Source: GCA-2731375 sp964631725
Lineage (GTDB): Bacteria > Pseudomonadota > Alphaproteobacteria > GCA-2731375
Direction of reading: 5' to 3'
DNA length: 64,000 nt
Assembly: GCA_964631725.1 (NCBI GenBank)
Contig: CAZVYX010000008.1
Coordinates: 1 to 64,000, forward strand
Shown here: in pieces, positions 34,596 to 44,520 of the stretch
How positions within the stretch are numbered: position 1 is the first letter of the stretch
Layout: every line of letters begins with the position of its first letter
The notes under the pieces: model-generated
Seen by the model: only the letters and a program-made list of their open reading frames with translations
Database searches by the model: none
Told to the model about the DNA's origin: nothing
Made by a program: the position numbers and the translations under genes

Positions 34596-37500
34596 CTATT
34601 CGGCGGCGTCGGACCTTTCCGCTCCGGTCTGACGCGCCACCAGATGGGCATAAAGGCCGCCCAGGGCGATCAACTCGTCGTGGCGGCCCTGTTCGATGAC
34701 CCTGCCCTTTTCCAGAACGACGATGTGATCGGCGTCCCGGACCGTGGACAGGCGGTGCGCGATCACGATCGTGGTGCGCGCCGCCATCAGGTCATCCAGG
34801 GCACCGCGCACCAATTGTTCGTTCACCGCATCCAGATGCGAGGTGGCTTCGTCCAGAATCAAAACCGGCGCATCTTTCAGGAACGCCCGGGCGATTGCGA
34901 CCCGTTGCCGTTGCCCGCCCGACAGGCGCATGCCGCGCTCGCCCACCGGAGTGTCCAGGCCATCGGGCAGCCCGGCGATGAATTCATCCAGGGCGGCGCG
35001 CTCAATGGCCTGGGCCAGTTCGCCGTCGCTGGCGTCCGGCCGGGCAATGCGGATGTTGTCGCCCAGCGTGGTATTGAACAGATAGGTATCCTGGGCCACC
35101 AGGGCGATGCGCCGGCGCATGCCGTCCAGGCGGAAATCGCGCAGATCGTGGCCATCCAGCTCGATACGGCCCCGGTCCGGGTCCCAAAAGCGCATGAACA
35201 GATGCGCGATCGTGGTCTTGCCCGCCCCCGACGGCCCGACCAGGGCCAAGGTGCTGCCCGCCGGCACATCGAAACTGACATCGTCCAGGGCCGGCTGTTT
35301 GGTGCCGGCATAGCGGAAGTTCACATCCCGGAAGGCTAACCCGGTCGGCACGGTCTCGCCCACGCCGGGGCCGTCCTGAACGGGGATGTCTTCCTCATGC
35401 ACGGCATACAGGCGCCGGGTCGCGCCCAGGGTATCCGCCAACTGCCGGCCGATATTGGCGATTTCCGATATGGGCAGAAAGGCCGCCATGGCCAAAAGAG
35501 TGAGCAGGGGAAGATGCTGGGCCGGCAATTCACCGCTTTGAACCAGGCCCGCACCCGTCGCGACCACGGCCAGGCCGCCCAGGCCCGTGGCCAGCTCCAG
35601 GGAAACCGTCTGAACGGTCAGTTCACGGAAGAACGGCAGACGTACGTCGATCTGCCGCTTGGCCAGCGCCATGAAGCCCAGGCCACGGCGCGCCTCCGCC
35701 TGAAAGGCCACGACCTCGGTCAGACCCTGGATGCTGTCCACCGCATGGGCGTTTAGTTCGCCCAAGGCCTCCCGCGCGGCGGAGCCCAAACGGTCGACCC
35801 GGCCCCGCATTAGGAACGGGCTGAGCCCGACCAGCAAAAGAAACGGCACCAGGGCCAGCGCCATGGTCGGGCCGAAAATGCCCAGGGTAAGCAGCACCAA
35901 TAGAGGCACCAGGACGGCGACAAACGCCGGTGCCACGGTATGGGCAAAGAAAAATTCCACCGTTTCCACATCTTGTGTCGCAACTGAAACGAGATCGCCG
36001 GTGCGCCGGCCCAACAAATATGCCGGCGCCAGCTTGTCCAGCTTTTCGAACAGCGCGATGCGCATCTCGGCCAGCAGGCGAAAGGCCATGTCATGGGCGA
36101 TCCAGCTCTCCAGCCAGTGCAGAATACCGGCCAGGGGCGCCATGGCGGCCAGGATCCACAGCAAATGGTCATAAGGCGTGCCGCTCTTGACGGCGGCGAC
36201 GGCCAGGGCGCCGACGATGCCGATGCCGGTATAGGCAATGACCCGGCTGACGCCAAAGATGAAGGTCATGACCAGCCGGCCTTTCCAGGGCGCTACATGC
36301 GCCAACAGGGTACGGAAGGCGCCGGCCCAGCCCAGGCCGCGGGCGCGGAGAATGGCGTTGCTTTCCCCGGCTTCGAGGGGCAAATCGTCCACCGCGACCG
36401 AATCCTCGATCGGCGAGCGGGCCTGCAACTGTTGCGCGGGGCTGGATTTGTCCCGTGCCTGCGCCGCCATCAGGCGGTGATAGATGCCGTCCTGGGCCAT
36501 TAGCGCGTCATGGTCGCCCTGTTCCACGATCCTGCCCCCGCCCAGGACCAGAATACGGTCGGCATCAATAACGCTGGACAACCGATGGGCAAAGATCAAG
36601 GTGGTACGCCCCACCATCAGGCGGTCCAGAGCCTGCTGGATCACCGCCTCGTTTTCGGCATCGACGGACGACAGCGCCTCGTCCAAAACCAGAATAGGCG
36701 CATCACGCAGCAAGGCCCGGGCGATGGCAATGCGCTGGCGCTGCCCGCCGGACAGTTTCAGGCCGCGTTCACCGACGATGGTGGCATAGCCTTGCGGCAG
36801 ACGGGCGATGAACTCGGCGGCATTGGCCGCCTCGGCCGCCGCCTCGACCTCGGCGTGGCTGGCATCCGGTTTGCCCAGGCGGATATTGTCCTCGACGGAG
36901 CCGAAAAAGAGGTAGGTATCCTGCTGCACCACGGCGAACTGTTGGCGCAGGCTGGCCAGGCTTTGTTGGCGAATATCCTGACCGGCGATCAGGATTTGTC
37001 CTTCGACTGGGTCATAAAGGCGCAACAGCAGCCTTTGTATGGTGGTCTTGCCAGCGCCCGACGGCCCGACAATGCCGATCCGCTCGCCCGCCTCGATGGT
37101 GAAATCCAGGCCATCGTGGGCCGCCTGCTGGCTGCCGGGATAGGCGAAGCGGACATTGCTGAATTGCACCGAAGCCGCTTCCGCCAGGGCCAGGGTCTGC
37201 GTGCCGTCATCCGCCAGGCTGGGTTGCGCCGCCAGAACGTCCAATATGCCTTCCGCCGCCGATTGCCCGACCATGCCCTGATGCAGCAGATTTCGCAGCT
37301 CGCGCAGGGGCCGGAACACTTCCACCCCCATCATCAGCACGACCAGCAGAATCCATAGTTCAAGCTGGCCCTCCGCAACCCGCCAGGCACCCACCGCCAG
37401 GGCCCCGGCCGCGCCCAGGGCGATGCCCGTGTCCGTGATGCCGCGGCCCAGGGCATTGCTGGCCAGTACCCACATGGTGGCGCGAAACACGGCGCGGGCC

Positions 37501-38171
37501 TTGATCGCCAGGCTTTCCGCCCGCACATGGCTTTGCCCAAAGGATTTCAATGTGCCCAGACCCTGCAGGCTGTCGAGGAATTCGGCGGCGAAGGCGCCAT
37601 AGGATTTCGACCGCTCCCTGGCGCTTTCCTTGTCCCAGAAATGAAAGGCCGACGGCGCCACCAGCGTCACCAGGGCGAAGGCCAGCATTGTCGCCGCGAT
37701 GGTGGGATCAAGATAGGCCATGAAGGCAAAGATCATCATCGGCGTCAGGGCGGCAACGAACAGTTGGGGTATGTACTGGCCGAAATAGGTTTCCAACTGC
37801 TCGACGCCTTCAACCAGGGAAACCAGGACATCGCCGGTCCGTTGCAAACCGAAGTAAGCCGGCCCCAAATGCACGATCTGTTCATACAGACGCTGGCGCA
37901 GCACCATCTGCACCCGGGCGGCGGTGCGGTGGGCCACCATGTTGCGGCTGTATTCCAGCCCGGCGCGCAACAGCATGGCACCGCCAACAAGAACCACCGG
38001 GCCCCATAATTCGCCCAGTCCGGCGCCATCGAACACCAGGCCGAGCAGCCAGCCCAGCAGCATCAGGCGCAGCACGCCGACGGCTGCTGAAATCAGACCG
38101 ATCCCCACCGCCCCGACAAGGCGATGGCGCAAACCAGCCGTGAAGCGCCAAAGGCGCGCGTCCAGATACAT
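34596..38171 (-). CDS. fused ABC exporter: two permease-ATPase modules in one protein
   Basis: A 1191-aa protein made of two complete ABC exporter halves. Each has a hydrophobic transmembrane domain followed by an ATPase. Module 1 has Walker A GPSGAGKTTIQRLLL, signature LSGGQRQRIAIARALL and Walker B ILVLDEALSSVDAENE. Module 2 has GPSGAGKTTIAHLFM, LSGGQRQRVAIARAFL and VLILDEATSHLDAVNE. Both ATPase sites look intact, so two active sites are likely. Bacterial exporters are usually half-transporters, which makes the fusion uncommon. The layout recalls a CydDC-like or multidrug heterodimer. ATG 38171 starts before MYLDARLWRF; a TTG at 38213 is also open. Substrate unknown. Confidence 0.87.
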   Translation of the reverse strand: MYLDARLWRFTAGLRHRLVGAVGIGLISAAVGVLRLMLLGWLLGLVFDGAGLGELWGPVVLVGGAMLLRAGLEYSRNMVAHRTAARVQMVLRQRLYEQIVHLGPAYFGLQRTGDVLVSLVEGVEQLETYFGQYIPQLFVAALTPMMIFAFMAYLDPTIAATMLAFALVTLVAPSAFHFWDKESARERSKSYGAFAAEFLDSLQGLGTLKSFGQSHVRAESLAIKARAVFRATMWVLASNALGRGITDTGIALGAAGALAVGAWRVAEGQLELWILLVVLMMGVEVFRPLRELRNLLHQGMVGQSAAEGILDVLAAQPSLADDGTQTLALAEAASVQFSNVRFAYPGSQQAAHDGLDFTIEAGERIGIVGPSGAGKTTIQRLLLRLYDPVEGQILIAGQDIRQQSLASLRQQFAVVQQDTYLFFGSVEDNIRLGKPDASHAEVEAAAEAANAAEFIARLPQGYATIVGERGLKLSGGQRQRIAIARALLRDAPILVLDEALSSVDAENEAVIQQALDRLMVGRTTLIFAHRLSSVIDADRILVLGGGRIVEQGDHDALMAQDGIYHRLMAAQARDKSSPAQQLQARSPIEDSVAVDDLPLEAGESNAILRARGLGWAGAFRTLLAHVAPWKGRLVMTFIFGVSRVIAYTGIGIVGALAVAAVKSGTPYDHLLWILAAMAPLAGILHWLESWIAHDMAFRLLAEMRIALFEKLDKLAPAYLLGRRTGDLVSVATQDVETVEFFFAHTVAPAFVAVLVPLLVLLTLGIFGPTMALALVPFLLLVGLSPFLMRGRVDRLGSAAREALGELNAHAVDSIQGLTEVVAFQAEARRGLGFMALAKRQIDVRLPFFRELTVQTVSLELATGLGGLAVVATGAGLVQSGELPAQHLPLLTLLAMAAFLPISEIANIGRQLADTLGATRRLYAVHEEDIPVQDGPGVGETVPTGLAFRDVNFRYAGTKQPALDDVSFDVPAGSTLALVGPSGAGKTTIAHLFMRFWDPDRGRIELDGHDLRDFRLDGMRRRIALVAQDTYLFNTTLGDNIRIARPDASDGELAQAIERAALDEFIAGLPDGLDTPVGERGMRLSGGQRQRVAIARAFLKDAPVLILDEATSHLDAVNEQLVRGALDDLMAARTTIVIAHRLSTVRDADHIVVLEKGRVIEQGRHDELIALGGLYAHLVARQTGAERSDAAE

Positions 38172-38270
38172 TCCCGATGTCCCGCCTAGTACCCCGTCGT
38201 CCCGGCGGCCCAAATCAGCAGGCCGCTCCCCAAGCGCAATTTAGGCCGTCCGAACCAGCATGCCAATGGC

Positions 38271-38720
38271 CTAAACGGTCTGGGCCGTATAGCCGCGCGT
38301 TTCGTAAGGGAAATCCCATAGCTCGCGGTTGTCCGGGTTCTGCAGGAAGTGGTTGCAGTGATAGCTGCGGATTTCGAGGATCTTGTCATCGCGGAAAATG
38401 TACCACTCACTCCCCCGCAGGACTTCGGCAACGCCCGTGGCCGCCGGGGTCCAGCGCATGCTCCATTCGATAACCGCTTCCGGTTCCTGGACCAGGGCAT
38501 GATCAACCCGCCAATGGGCCGCCGTTCGCGGGCCCACCTTAAGCCAATAATTGGCCAGCGCGGCGGCACCGCTGACTGCGCCATGATCGACAAAGTAATG
38601 CACCACATCGGCATCGAACGTCGACATCATCGCTTCGTAGTCGGCGCTGTTGCAGCCATCGAAATAGCGCTTGATGGTCTCGATATAGCGATGGCCGGAC
38701 TGCCCTGGCGTACTTGTCAT
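38271..38720 (-). CDS. NTF2-like/SnoaL-type small protein
   Basis: A 149-aa protein of the SnoaL/NTF2-like fold: ETIKRYFDGCNSADYEAMMSTF at the N terminus, then VVHYFVDHGAVSGAAALANYW and VIEWSMRW. Members are small isomerases, hydratases or lyases, or have no catalysis. No signal peptide is present. It lies between the fused ABC exporter and the phosphotransferase pair, and is divergent from the latter. Function cannot be assigned. Confidence 0.7.
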   Translation of the reverse strand: MTSTPGQSGHRYIETIKRYFDGCNSADYEAMMSTFDADVVHYFVDHGAVSGAAALANYWLKVGPRTAAHWRVDHALVQEPEAVIEWSMRWTPAATGVAEVLRGSEWYIFRDDKILEIRSYHCNHFLQNPDNRELWDFPYETRGYTAQTV

Positions 38721-38929
38721 ACTGCTTAACTCCGTTGCATTTTGCCGCCCTTGCGGGCGGTCGGATCAGTATTTTAGGCCCGAATCCGACCAGCGTCATC
38801 CGGCGCGGCGCGCCTTTTCCAGCGAGCGGTATGGACCATATAAATAGTTTCGGTCAAATTGTGTGAAACTGCTTCGCCATGCTTTAGACTGCGCGAAATG
38901 TAATACCGCGGGTTGGGAGGCCCGAGTCC

Positions 38930-39994
38930 ATGAGCGACCTTCAATCACAATTTGCCGGCACCCAGGATGTCCTGGAACAGCACCGTTTCGACATTGGGCG
39001 CCTGCAAACGTACATGGAGGCGCATGTCGAGGGCTTTTCCGGCGCCATCTCACTCAGCCAGTTCAAGGGCGGACAGTCGAACCCGACCTACCGCATCGAT
39101 GCCGGCGGCCAGTCCTATGTCCTGCGCCGCAAGCCGCCCGGTGAATTGCTGCCCTCGGCGCATGCGGTGGACCGGGAATACCGTGTTATCACCGCCATGG
39201 CGGATACCGACGTACCGGCGCCGAAAACCTATTGCCTGTGCGAGGATGAATCCGTCATCGGCACGATTTTTTACATCATGGAAATGGTGCAGGGCCGCAT
39301 TCTGTGGGATTCCGCCCTGCCCGAGATGAGCCGGCAGGAACGGGGCCAGATCTACCGCTCCATGAACGAGGCCATGGCCGCCCTGCACAAGGTTGATTAC
39401 GAAGCCGTGGGCCTGGGTGATTTCGGCAAGGTCGGTGAATACCGGGAACGGCAGATCCACCGCTGGAGCAAGACCTACCGCATATCGGAATTGGAACCGA
39501 TCCCGGAAATGGACCGTCTGATCGAATGGCTGCCCAGGAATATTCCGGCCGGCGATGAAACCACGCTAATTCATGGCGATTTTCGCATGGACAATATGGT
39601 TTTCCACCCCACCGAGCCGAAGGTCGTGGCGCTGTTGGATTGGGAATTGGCCACCCTGGGCCATCCGGTGGGGGATTTCACCTACACCATGATGGGCTGG
39701 CGCCTGGACAAGAATTTGTTTCGCGGCATTGCCGATGCCGACATTAAAGGTTTGGGCATCCCGACGGAGGCCGAGCAGATCGCCCATTATTGCGCCCTTA
39801 CGGGCCGCGACGGCATACCCGACCTGGAATGGTACTTCGCCTACAACATGTTCCGCCTGGCGGCTATTCTGCAAGGTATCGCCAAGCGGGCGGCGGACGG
39901 AACAGCCGCCAGCGAACATGCGGTGGAACAGGGCCGCCGCGCCCGCCCCTTGGCCGAGGCGGCCTGGAAACAAGTCGAGAAACTGGTCGGGTAA
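38930..39994 (+). CDS. phosphotransferase family protein (ACAD10/11-type kinase), copy 1
   Basis: A 354-aa aminoglycoside phosphotransferase-fold kinase. The catalytic loop is HGDFRMDNMVFHP and the metal motif is ALLDWELATLGHPVGD. An N-terminal FKGGQSNPTYRIDAGGQSYVLRRKPPGELLPSAHAVDREY is characteristic of the family tied to acyl-CoA dehydrogenases. These kinases are thought to phosphorylate 4-hydroxy fatty acyl-CoAs before dehydration in 4-hydroxy acid breakdown. A second copy follows after 35 bases. No acyl-CoA dehydrogenase is adjacent. Preceded by a plausible GGAGG site. Confidence 0.85.
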   Translation: MSDLQSQFAGTQDVLEQHRFDIGRLQTYMEAHVEGFSGAISLSQFKGGQSNPTYRIDAGGQSYVLRRKPPGELLPSAHAVDREYRVITAMADTDVPAPKTYCLCEDESVIGTIFYIMEMVQGRILWDSALPEMSRQERGQIYRSMNEAMAALHKVDYEAVGLGDFGKVGEYRERQIHRWSKTYRISELEPIPEMDRLIEWLPRNIPAGDETTLIHGDFRMDNMVFHPTEPKVVALLDWELATLGHPVGDFTYTMMGWRLDKNLFRGIADADIKGLGIPTEAEQIAHYCALTGRDGIPDLEWYFAYNMFRLAAILQGIAKRAADGTAASEHAVEQGRRARPLAEAAWKQVEKLVG

Positions 39995-40029
39995 TCCCGC
40001 CGGCCGCAGGAATTTGTGACGGAAAGAGT

Positions 40030-41061
40030 ATGACCGAGACGCTTGAATACCAGAACGAAACCATCCCCGTGCGCGAGGCGCACCGCCTGGATGACGAAAA
40101 GCTGCGAACTTATTTGGCGGCCAACATGGACGGCATTGGTGATGATATCACCCTGCATCAGTTCGCCGTCGGCCAGTCCAACCCGACTTATATGATTTCG
40201 ACCGGGGGTCGGGAGCTTGTCCTGCGCAAGAAGCCGCCCGGGACGCTATTGCCCTCGGCCCATGCAGTGGACCGGGAATACCGGATCATGACCGCTCTGT
40301 GGGACACCGATGTGCCGGTGCCCAAGACCCATCTGTTGTGCGAGGACGAAACGGTGCTGGGCACTGCATTTTTCGTCATGGACAAGGTTGATGGCCGGGT
40401 GCTGGACGACCAATACGCGCCGGCCTTCAGCGCCGCGGACCGCGGCGCGGTTTATGACCATCTGCTTGAGGTCCTGGCGGCCTTCCACGCCGTGGACTAC
40501 GAGGCCGTGGGCCTGGGTGATTTCGGCCGGCCCGGCAATTACTACGAACGTCAGATCAACCGCTGGACCAAGCAATACCTGGCCTCGCAGACCGACGATA
40601 TCGAGGCCATGACGAAACTGATGGAGTGGCTGCCCGCGAACGTGCCCCAGGACGACACCACCACCTTGGTGCATGGCGACTACCGCCTGGGCAACAACAT
40701 CATCCACCCCACCGAGCCGCGCATCGTTGCCGTGCTGGATTGGGAACTGGCGACGCTCGGCCACCCCCTGGCGGATCTGGCCTATTGCTATGTCGCCTGC
40801 TTCATGGCCACGGGGGAGCTGATGGAATTGCTGCCGGGCCTGCCCACCGAGGAAGCATTCGTTGAACGCTATTGCCAACTGACAAATCGTGACGGCATTC
40901 CCGATTGGACCTTCTACAAGGTTTTCCAGTTGTTCCGTCTGGCCGCAATTGTCCAGGGCGTCTACAAGCGCGGCCTGGACGGCATCGCCTCATCCGCCAA
41001 GGCGGTAACCTACGGCGATCGGTGCCGCAACCGGGCCGATGCCGCCTGGAGCATGGTTTAG
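40030..41061 (+). CDS. phosphotransferase family protein, copy 2 (tandem paralogue)
   Basis: A 343-aa kinase paralogous to the gene immediately upstream: FAVGQSNPTYMISTGGRELVLRKKPPGTLLPSAHAVDREY, HGDYRLGNNIIHPTEPRIVAVLDWELATLGHPLADLAY. The catalytic Asp and Asn and the DWE motif are intact. The two copies differ at many positions but keep length and motif order, so this is an old tandem duplication rather than a recent one. Probably co-transcribed with the first copy. They may act as a heterodimer or have split substrates (inferred). Confidence 0.85.
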   Translation: MTETLEYQNETIPVREAHRLDDEKLRTYLAANMDGIGDDITLHQFAVGQSNPTYMISTGGRELVLRKKPPGTLLPSAHAVDREYRIMTALWDTDVPVPKTHLLCEDETVLGTAFFVMDKVDGRVLDDQYAPAFSAADRGAVYDHLLEVLAAFHAVDYEAVGLGDFGRPGNYYERQINRWTKQYLASQTDDIEAMTKLMEWLPANVPQDDTTTLVHGDYRLGNNIIHPTEPRIVAVLDWELATLGHPLADLAYCYVACFMATGELMELLPGLPTEEAFVERYCQLTNRDGIPDWTFYKVFQLFRLAAIVQGVYKRGLDGIASSAKAVTYGDRCRNRADAAWSMV

Positions 41062-41159
41062 CGTTAACCATCTTTCGGCAAAAATTGTCTGGCGGCACCC
41101 AGCCGATTGCGATAAGCAATCGGGTTGTGGGGGGTAGGGTTTTCAACGAGAGTGTTTCT

Positions 41160-41693
41160 TTGCCTGACATTATCAGCCTTAAGAACCTGGATCCGGACCT
41201 GAATTGCAGCAGTCCGCTTCTCACCGACTTGTTGCGCCTCTGGCATGATGCCAGGGGTGACCGGACGATGCCGGCCCGCAAGGACATGGACCCGTTAAGA
41301 CTGGGGCCGGCCCTGTTGCCGCATATCATGCTCATCGATGTTGAACATGAACCGCAACCGCGCTTTCGCTGGCGGTTGATCGGCACCCATATCACCACGG
41401 TCCTCGACCGGGACATGACCGGCCGCTACTGGGATGAGATTTACCAGGGCAAGGATTTGGCAACCTTGCGGCTACGGGCGGATTGGGTGCTGCAACATCG
41501 CGCGCCCTTGCGCGCGCTTGGGCATGCGACCTCGCACGGACAGGATTTCGAGAACCTGGAAGCCCTGCACCTGCCTCTGTCCGACGACGATACGACAATA
41601 AACATGATATTCGCCGCATCCGTATATACCCTGCCCAGCCGGGCCGCGATCACGGCCCGTGACGCGGATAAGTACGAGCCGCTGAGACCATAG
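41160..41693 (+). CDS. PAS-domain protein (PAS_5 type), TTG start
   Basis: A 177-aa protein of the alphaproteobacterial PAS_5 type. The diagnostic segment LLRLWHDARGDRTMPARKDMDPLRLGPALLPHIMLIDV lies upstream of the first ATG (41268), so translation must start earlier. A TTG at 41160 (protein LPDIISLKNLD) is the best start, with GAGAG shortly before it. The rest is a PAS-like sensor fold: RFRWRLIGTHITTVLDRDMTGRYWDE. No output domain follows. Such proteins are often global growth or motility factors of unknown ligand. Converges with the DapA-like gene. Confidence 0.7.
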   Translation: MPDIISLKNLDPDLNCSSPLLTDLLRLWHDARGDRTMPARKDMDPLRLGPALLPHIMLIDVEHEPQPRFRWRLIGTHITTVLDRDMTGRYWDEIYQGKDLATLRLRADWVLQHRAPLRALGHATSHGQDFENLEALHLPLSDDDTTINMIFAASVYTLPSRAAITARDADKYEPLRP

Positions 41694-41714
41694 GGTAAGC
41701 GGATTTCCGTGCCG

Positions 41715-42635
41715 TCAGGCGGCCTCCGCCAGGGTAAAGCCAATATCGCGGCAGGCCTGGTTCAACGATTGCACGGCATCGGCGGAAAGCGGCAGCATCG
41801 GCGGGCGCATGTTGCGCCAAGCGCCATCGCCGGTATTTTGCGCCATCAATTCCTTCATGCCCGGCACCATACCGAAAGCCTGCAACATCTTGCGGGCCGC
41901 CGACGCGGTTTCCTGCGCCGCCTCGGCGCCCGCCGCATCGCCGGCCAGATGGGCGGCATAGACCACCTGGCACAGATGCGAGGTCGCGTTACCCGTGGCC
42001 GTGATGCAGCCCGCACCGCCCTCCTTCAAGGCGGCCAGCAGATACAGCTCGGTGCCGGCGAAGGTGCGGAAACCTGGAATGGCCCGGGCCACCGCCTGCA
42101 TGTCATCCCAATTGCCGGAGGAATCCTTCACCCCGACCACGGTCTTCGGATAGGCCTTGTTCAGACGCACCAATAGATCAGTACCGATTTCCAGGCCGGT
42201 CATGGCGGGGAAATCGTAAACCACGATGCGCATGCGGTCATCGCCCAGCGTTTGGACCACCTGGTCGTAACAGGCGAACAGGCCGTCATCGCCCACGCCC
42301 TTGTAGTAGAACGGCGGCAGCATCAGGATCTGACCGAAGCCGGCATCCAGGGCGGCGCGCGTCAGCTCGATGGTATCGGGCAGGGCGCAACAGCCGGTGC
42401 CGATCATCAGCTTCTCCGCCGCGATGCCGGAGTTCGCGGCGGCCGAGATCACATCCAACCGCTCCCGCAGGGAGAATGAATTCGCCTCGCCCGTGGTGCC
42501 CAGCACCGCGATGCCGTCGCAACCGTTGGCCAGCAGCCATTTATGATGCGCCACCATCTTGTCCAGATTGACGGTCAAATCGTCATTCATGGGAGTGACG
42601 GCGGCGCTCCAGACGCCGGAAAGGGGATCGCTCAT
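41715..42635 (-). CDS. dihydrodipicolinate synthase-family aldolase
   Basis: A 306-aa class I aldolase of the DapA/NanA superfamily. The Schiff-base lysine is in VVGVKDSSGNW; the conserved Tyr is in RIVVYDFPAMTGL, and VLGTTGEANSFSLRE is the phosphate/pyruvate loop. The family includes lysine-pathway DapA, but many alphaproteobacterial paralogues are catabolic keto-acid aldolases. AAGGAAT precedes the ATG. No lysine genes flank it, so a catabolic role is more likely. Confidence 0.85.
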   Translation of the reverse strand: MSDPLSGVWSAAVTPMNDDLTVNLDKMVAHHKWLLANGCDGIAVLGTTGEANSFSLRERLDVISAAANSGIAAEKLMIGTGCCALPDTIELTRAALDAGFGQILMLPPFYYKGVGDDGLFACYDQVVQTLGDDRMRIVVYDFPAMTGLEIGTDLLVRLNKAYPKTVVGVKDSSGNWDDMQAVARAIPGFRTFAGTELYLLAALKEGGAGCITATGNATSHLCQVVYAAHLAGDAAGAEAAQETASAARKMLQAFGMVPGMKELMAQNTGDGAWRNMRPPMLPLSADAVQSLNQACRDIGFTLAEAA

Positions 42636-42767
42636 ATGTGGTATTCCTTAGCCTGGAGCAATTTTCAATTAGTCGGAGTCGCCACCGTGGCTTAATTGGC
42701 GCGACTTGAGTAATTGGTTCAATTGCTCCTTTTTTAAGAGTCCGAGCATGTTTAGAAGAAACATGCT

Positions 42768-43235
42768 CTAGGGTTCGTGATCGAGTACGTGATGCTCCAA
42801 TGGTCCCGCATGCCGCTCGCTGACGCAACGGCCGCGCACGGAAATACCCGCCCGGTGTACACTATCCGGGTCCCCGCTGACCAGGGGATGCCAATGGGCC
42901 AGGGTTTTTCCCTCCGCCAACAAACGATAGGCGCAGGTCGCCGGCATCCAGGCCAGTTCGCCAACATTCTTGGGGTTCAGCACCACGCAATCCGGCTCCA
43001 GCGTGGCCCGGCGTTCATAATCGCCGCAGCTGCAGGCACCAATATCGAGCAGCCGGCAGGCAACGTTGGTGAAGGCCAATTCGCCGCTATCGATGTCTTC
43101 CAACTTGTGCAGGCAGCATTTGGCGCAGCTATCGCACAGGGATTCCCATTCCTCGCCCGTCATCTGGTCGAGTGTCTTGCGTTCCCAAAATGGGATTTCT
43201 TGGGCCGTTTCGGATGCTTCGTCCCTAGCCGCCAT
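42768..43235 (-). CDS. YcgN-family cysteine-cluster protein (UPF0260)
   Basis: A 155-aa protein with a dense cysteine pattern: CDSCAKCCLHKLED, NVACRLLDIGACSCGDYERR and CVVLNPKNVGELAWMPATCAYR. These are the hallmark of the YcgN/UPF0260 family, thought to bind a metal or Fe-S cluster. The length is typical. It overlaps the end of the phaZ gene by 11 bases, suggesting co-transcription, though no link to PHA metabolism is known. Function unknown. Confidence 0.88.
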   Translation of the reverse strand: MAARDEASETAQEIPFWERKTLDQMTGEEWESLCDSCAKCCLHKLEDIDSGELAFTNVACRLLDIGACSCGDYERRATLEPDCVVLNPKNVGELAWMPATCAYRLLAEGKTLAHWHPLVSGDPDSVHRAGISVRGRCVSERHAGPLEHHVLDHEP

Positions 43236-44457
43236 GACGCGCAATGAAAGCCTTGACCCGCGGCGCGATTTCCTGACGCCAGCGGCGGCCGTTGAAAACG
43301 CCGTAATGGCCCACATCCGGCTGTTCCCAATGCTCGCGCATGTCATCGGGCAGGGCATGACAGAGATCCTGGGCCGCCCGTGTCTGACCGACGCCGGATA
43401 TATCGTCCTTGCCGCCTTCGACGGTCATCAAGGCGCAGTCGGTGACGGCGCCGGGATTGATCAACTCACCCCGATGATGGAACGTGCCCACCGCCAACTG
43501 ATGCTCCTGAAAGACCTTGTGCACGGTTTGCAGGTAGTATTCGGCCGGCAGATCCATGACCGCCCGGTACTCGTCATAAAAGGCCCGGTGCTGATCCGCG
43601 CTGTCGCCGTCGCCGCGCAACAGATTGTGATACAGCCGCATATGGGCGCCAACGTGACGGTCCAGGTTCATGGTCATGAAGCCGGTCAATTGTATGAAGC
43701 CGGGATAAACCCGGCGCATGAAGCCGGGATTGGGCGCCGGCACCCGTTGAATGACCGTGCGCTCGAACCAGGCCAGGGAATGTTGCTGGGCCAAATCATT
43801 CGGTGTCGTCGGGCTGATCCGGGTATCGATCGGTCCGCCCATCAGGGTCATGCTGCGCGGCGTCGTGACATCGCCTACCGCCGAGAGAAACGACACCGCC
43901 GCCAACAGCGGGACGGAAGGCTGACATACCGCCAGGGCGTGACAGCCCGGTCCGATGAAGGCCAGAAAATCCAGCAGGTAATCGATATAGTCGTCCAGAT
44001 CGAACTGTCCATCCATCAAGGGCACCATCGCGGCATCGCGCCAGTCAGTGATGTAGACATCATGATCTGGCAGCATGGCCCGCACGGTGTCCCGCAACAG
44101 GGTGGCGAAATGGCCGCTCAAGGGCGCGACGATCAACAGGCGGGGATGTCCGAAAACGCCGTTTTCATCACCGGCGCGGACGAATCGCTTTAACTGCCCA
44201 AAGGGTTTGCGCACGACAACTTCTTCACGGACCGCGACCTCTTCACCATCGATTGTGGTCGAGGTCAGACCAAAAGCCGGCTTTTGGTAGTGCCGGGTGC
44301 CCGATTCAAACAACTCCAGGGATGCCGCCATGGCCCGCCCCATGGGCGTATAACTGACGGGATTCATCGGGTGGCGCAACAGCGCCTGATTGGCTTCAGC
44401 GGCGAAACGAAGCGGCGTCAACGCCGACTTCTGAAACTCGTGCAAATGATAAATCAC
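43225..44457 (-). CDS. phaZ: intracellular polyhydroxyalkanoate depolymerase
   Basis: A 410-aa PHB depolymerase of the intracellular type. Instead of a serine lipase box it has a cysteine in HALAVCQPSVPLL, as in known intracellular PhaZ enzymes. The acid is likely in VEGGKDDISGVGQT and the histidine in PDVGHYGVFNGRRW. It starts at GTG 44457, preceded by AGGTAA. Upstream at 44521-44562 are two TGC-N3-GCA motifs like those of the PHA repressor PhaR. It would mobilise stored polyester to 3-hydroxyacid oligomers. Confidence 0.9.
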   Translation of the reverse strand: MIYHLHEFQKSALTPLRFAAEANQALLRHPMNPVSYTPMGRAMAASLELFESGTRHYQKPAFGLTSTTIDGEEVAVREEVVVRKPFGQLKRFVRAGDENGVFGHPRLLIVAPLSGHFATLLRDTVRAMLPDHDVYITDWRDAAMVPLMDGQFDLDDYIDYLLDFLAFIGPGCHALAVCQPSVPLLAAVSFLSAVGDVTTPRSMTLMGGPIDTRISPTTPNDLAQQHSLAWFERTVIQRVPAPNPGFMRRVYPGFIQLTGFMTMNLDRHVGAHMRLYHNLLRGDGDSADQHRAFYDEYRAVMDLPAEYYLQTVHKVFQEHQLAVGTFHHRGELINPGAVTDCALMTVEGGKDDISGVGQTRAAQDLCHALPDDMREHWEQPDVGHYGVFNGRRWRQEIAPRVKAFIARHGG

Positions 44458-44520
44458 GCAATATTACCTATGGTTACGACCGGCGACTCGCGCCAGCGGT
44501 GACATCTAAACAGCGTTGAT

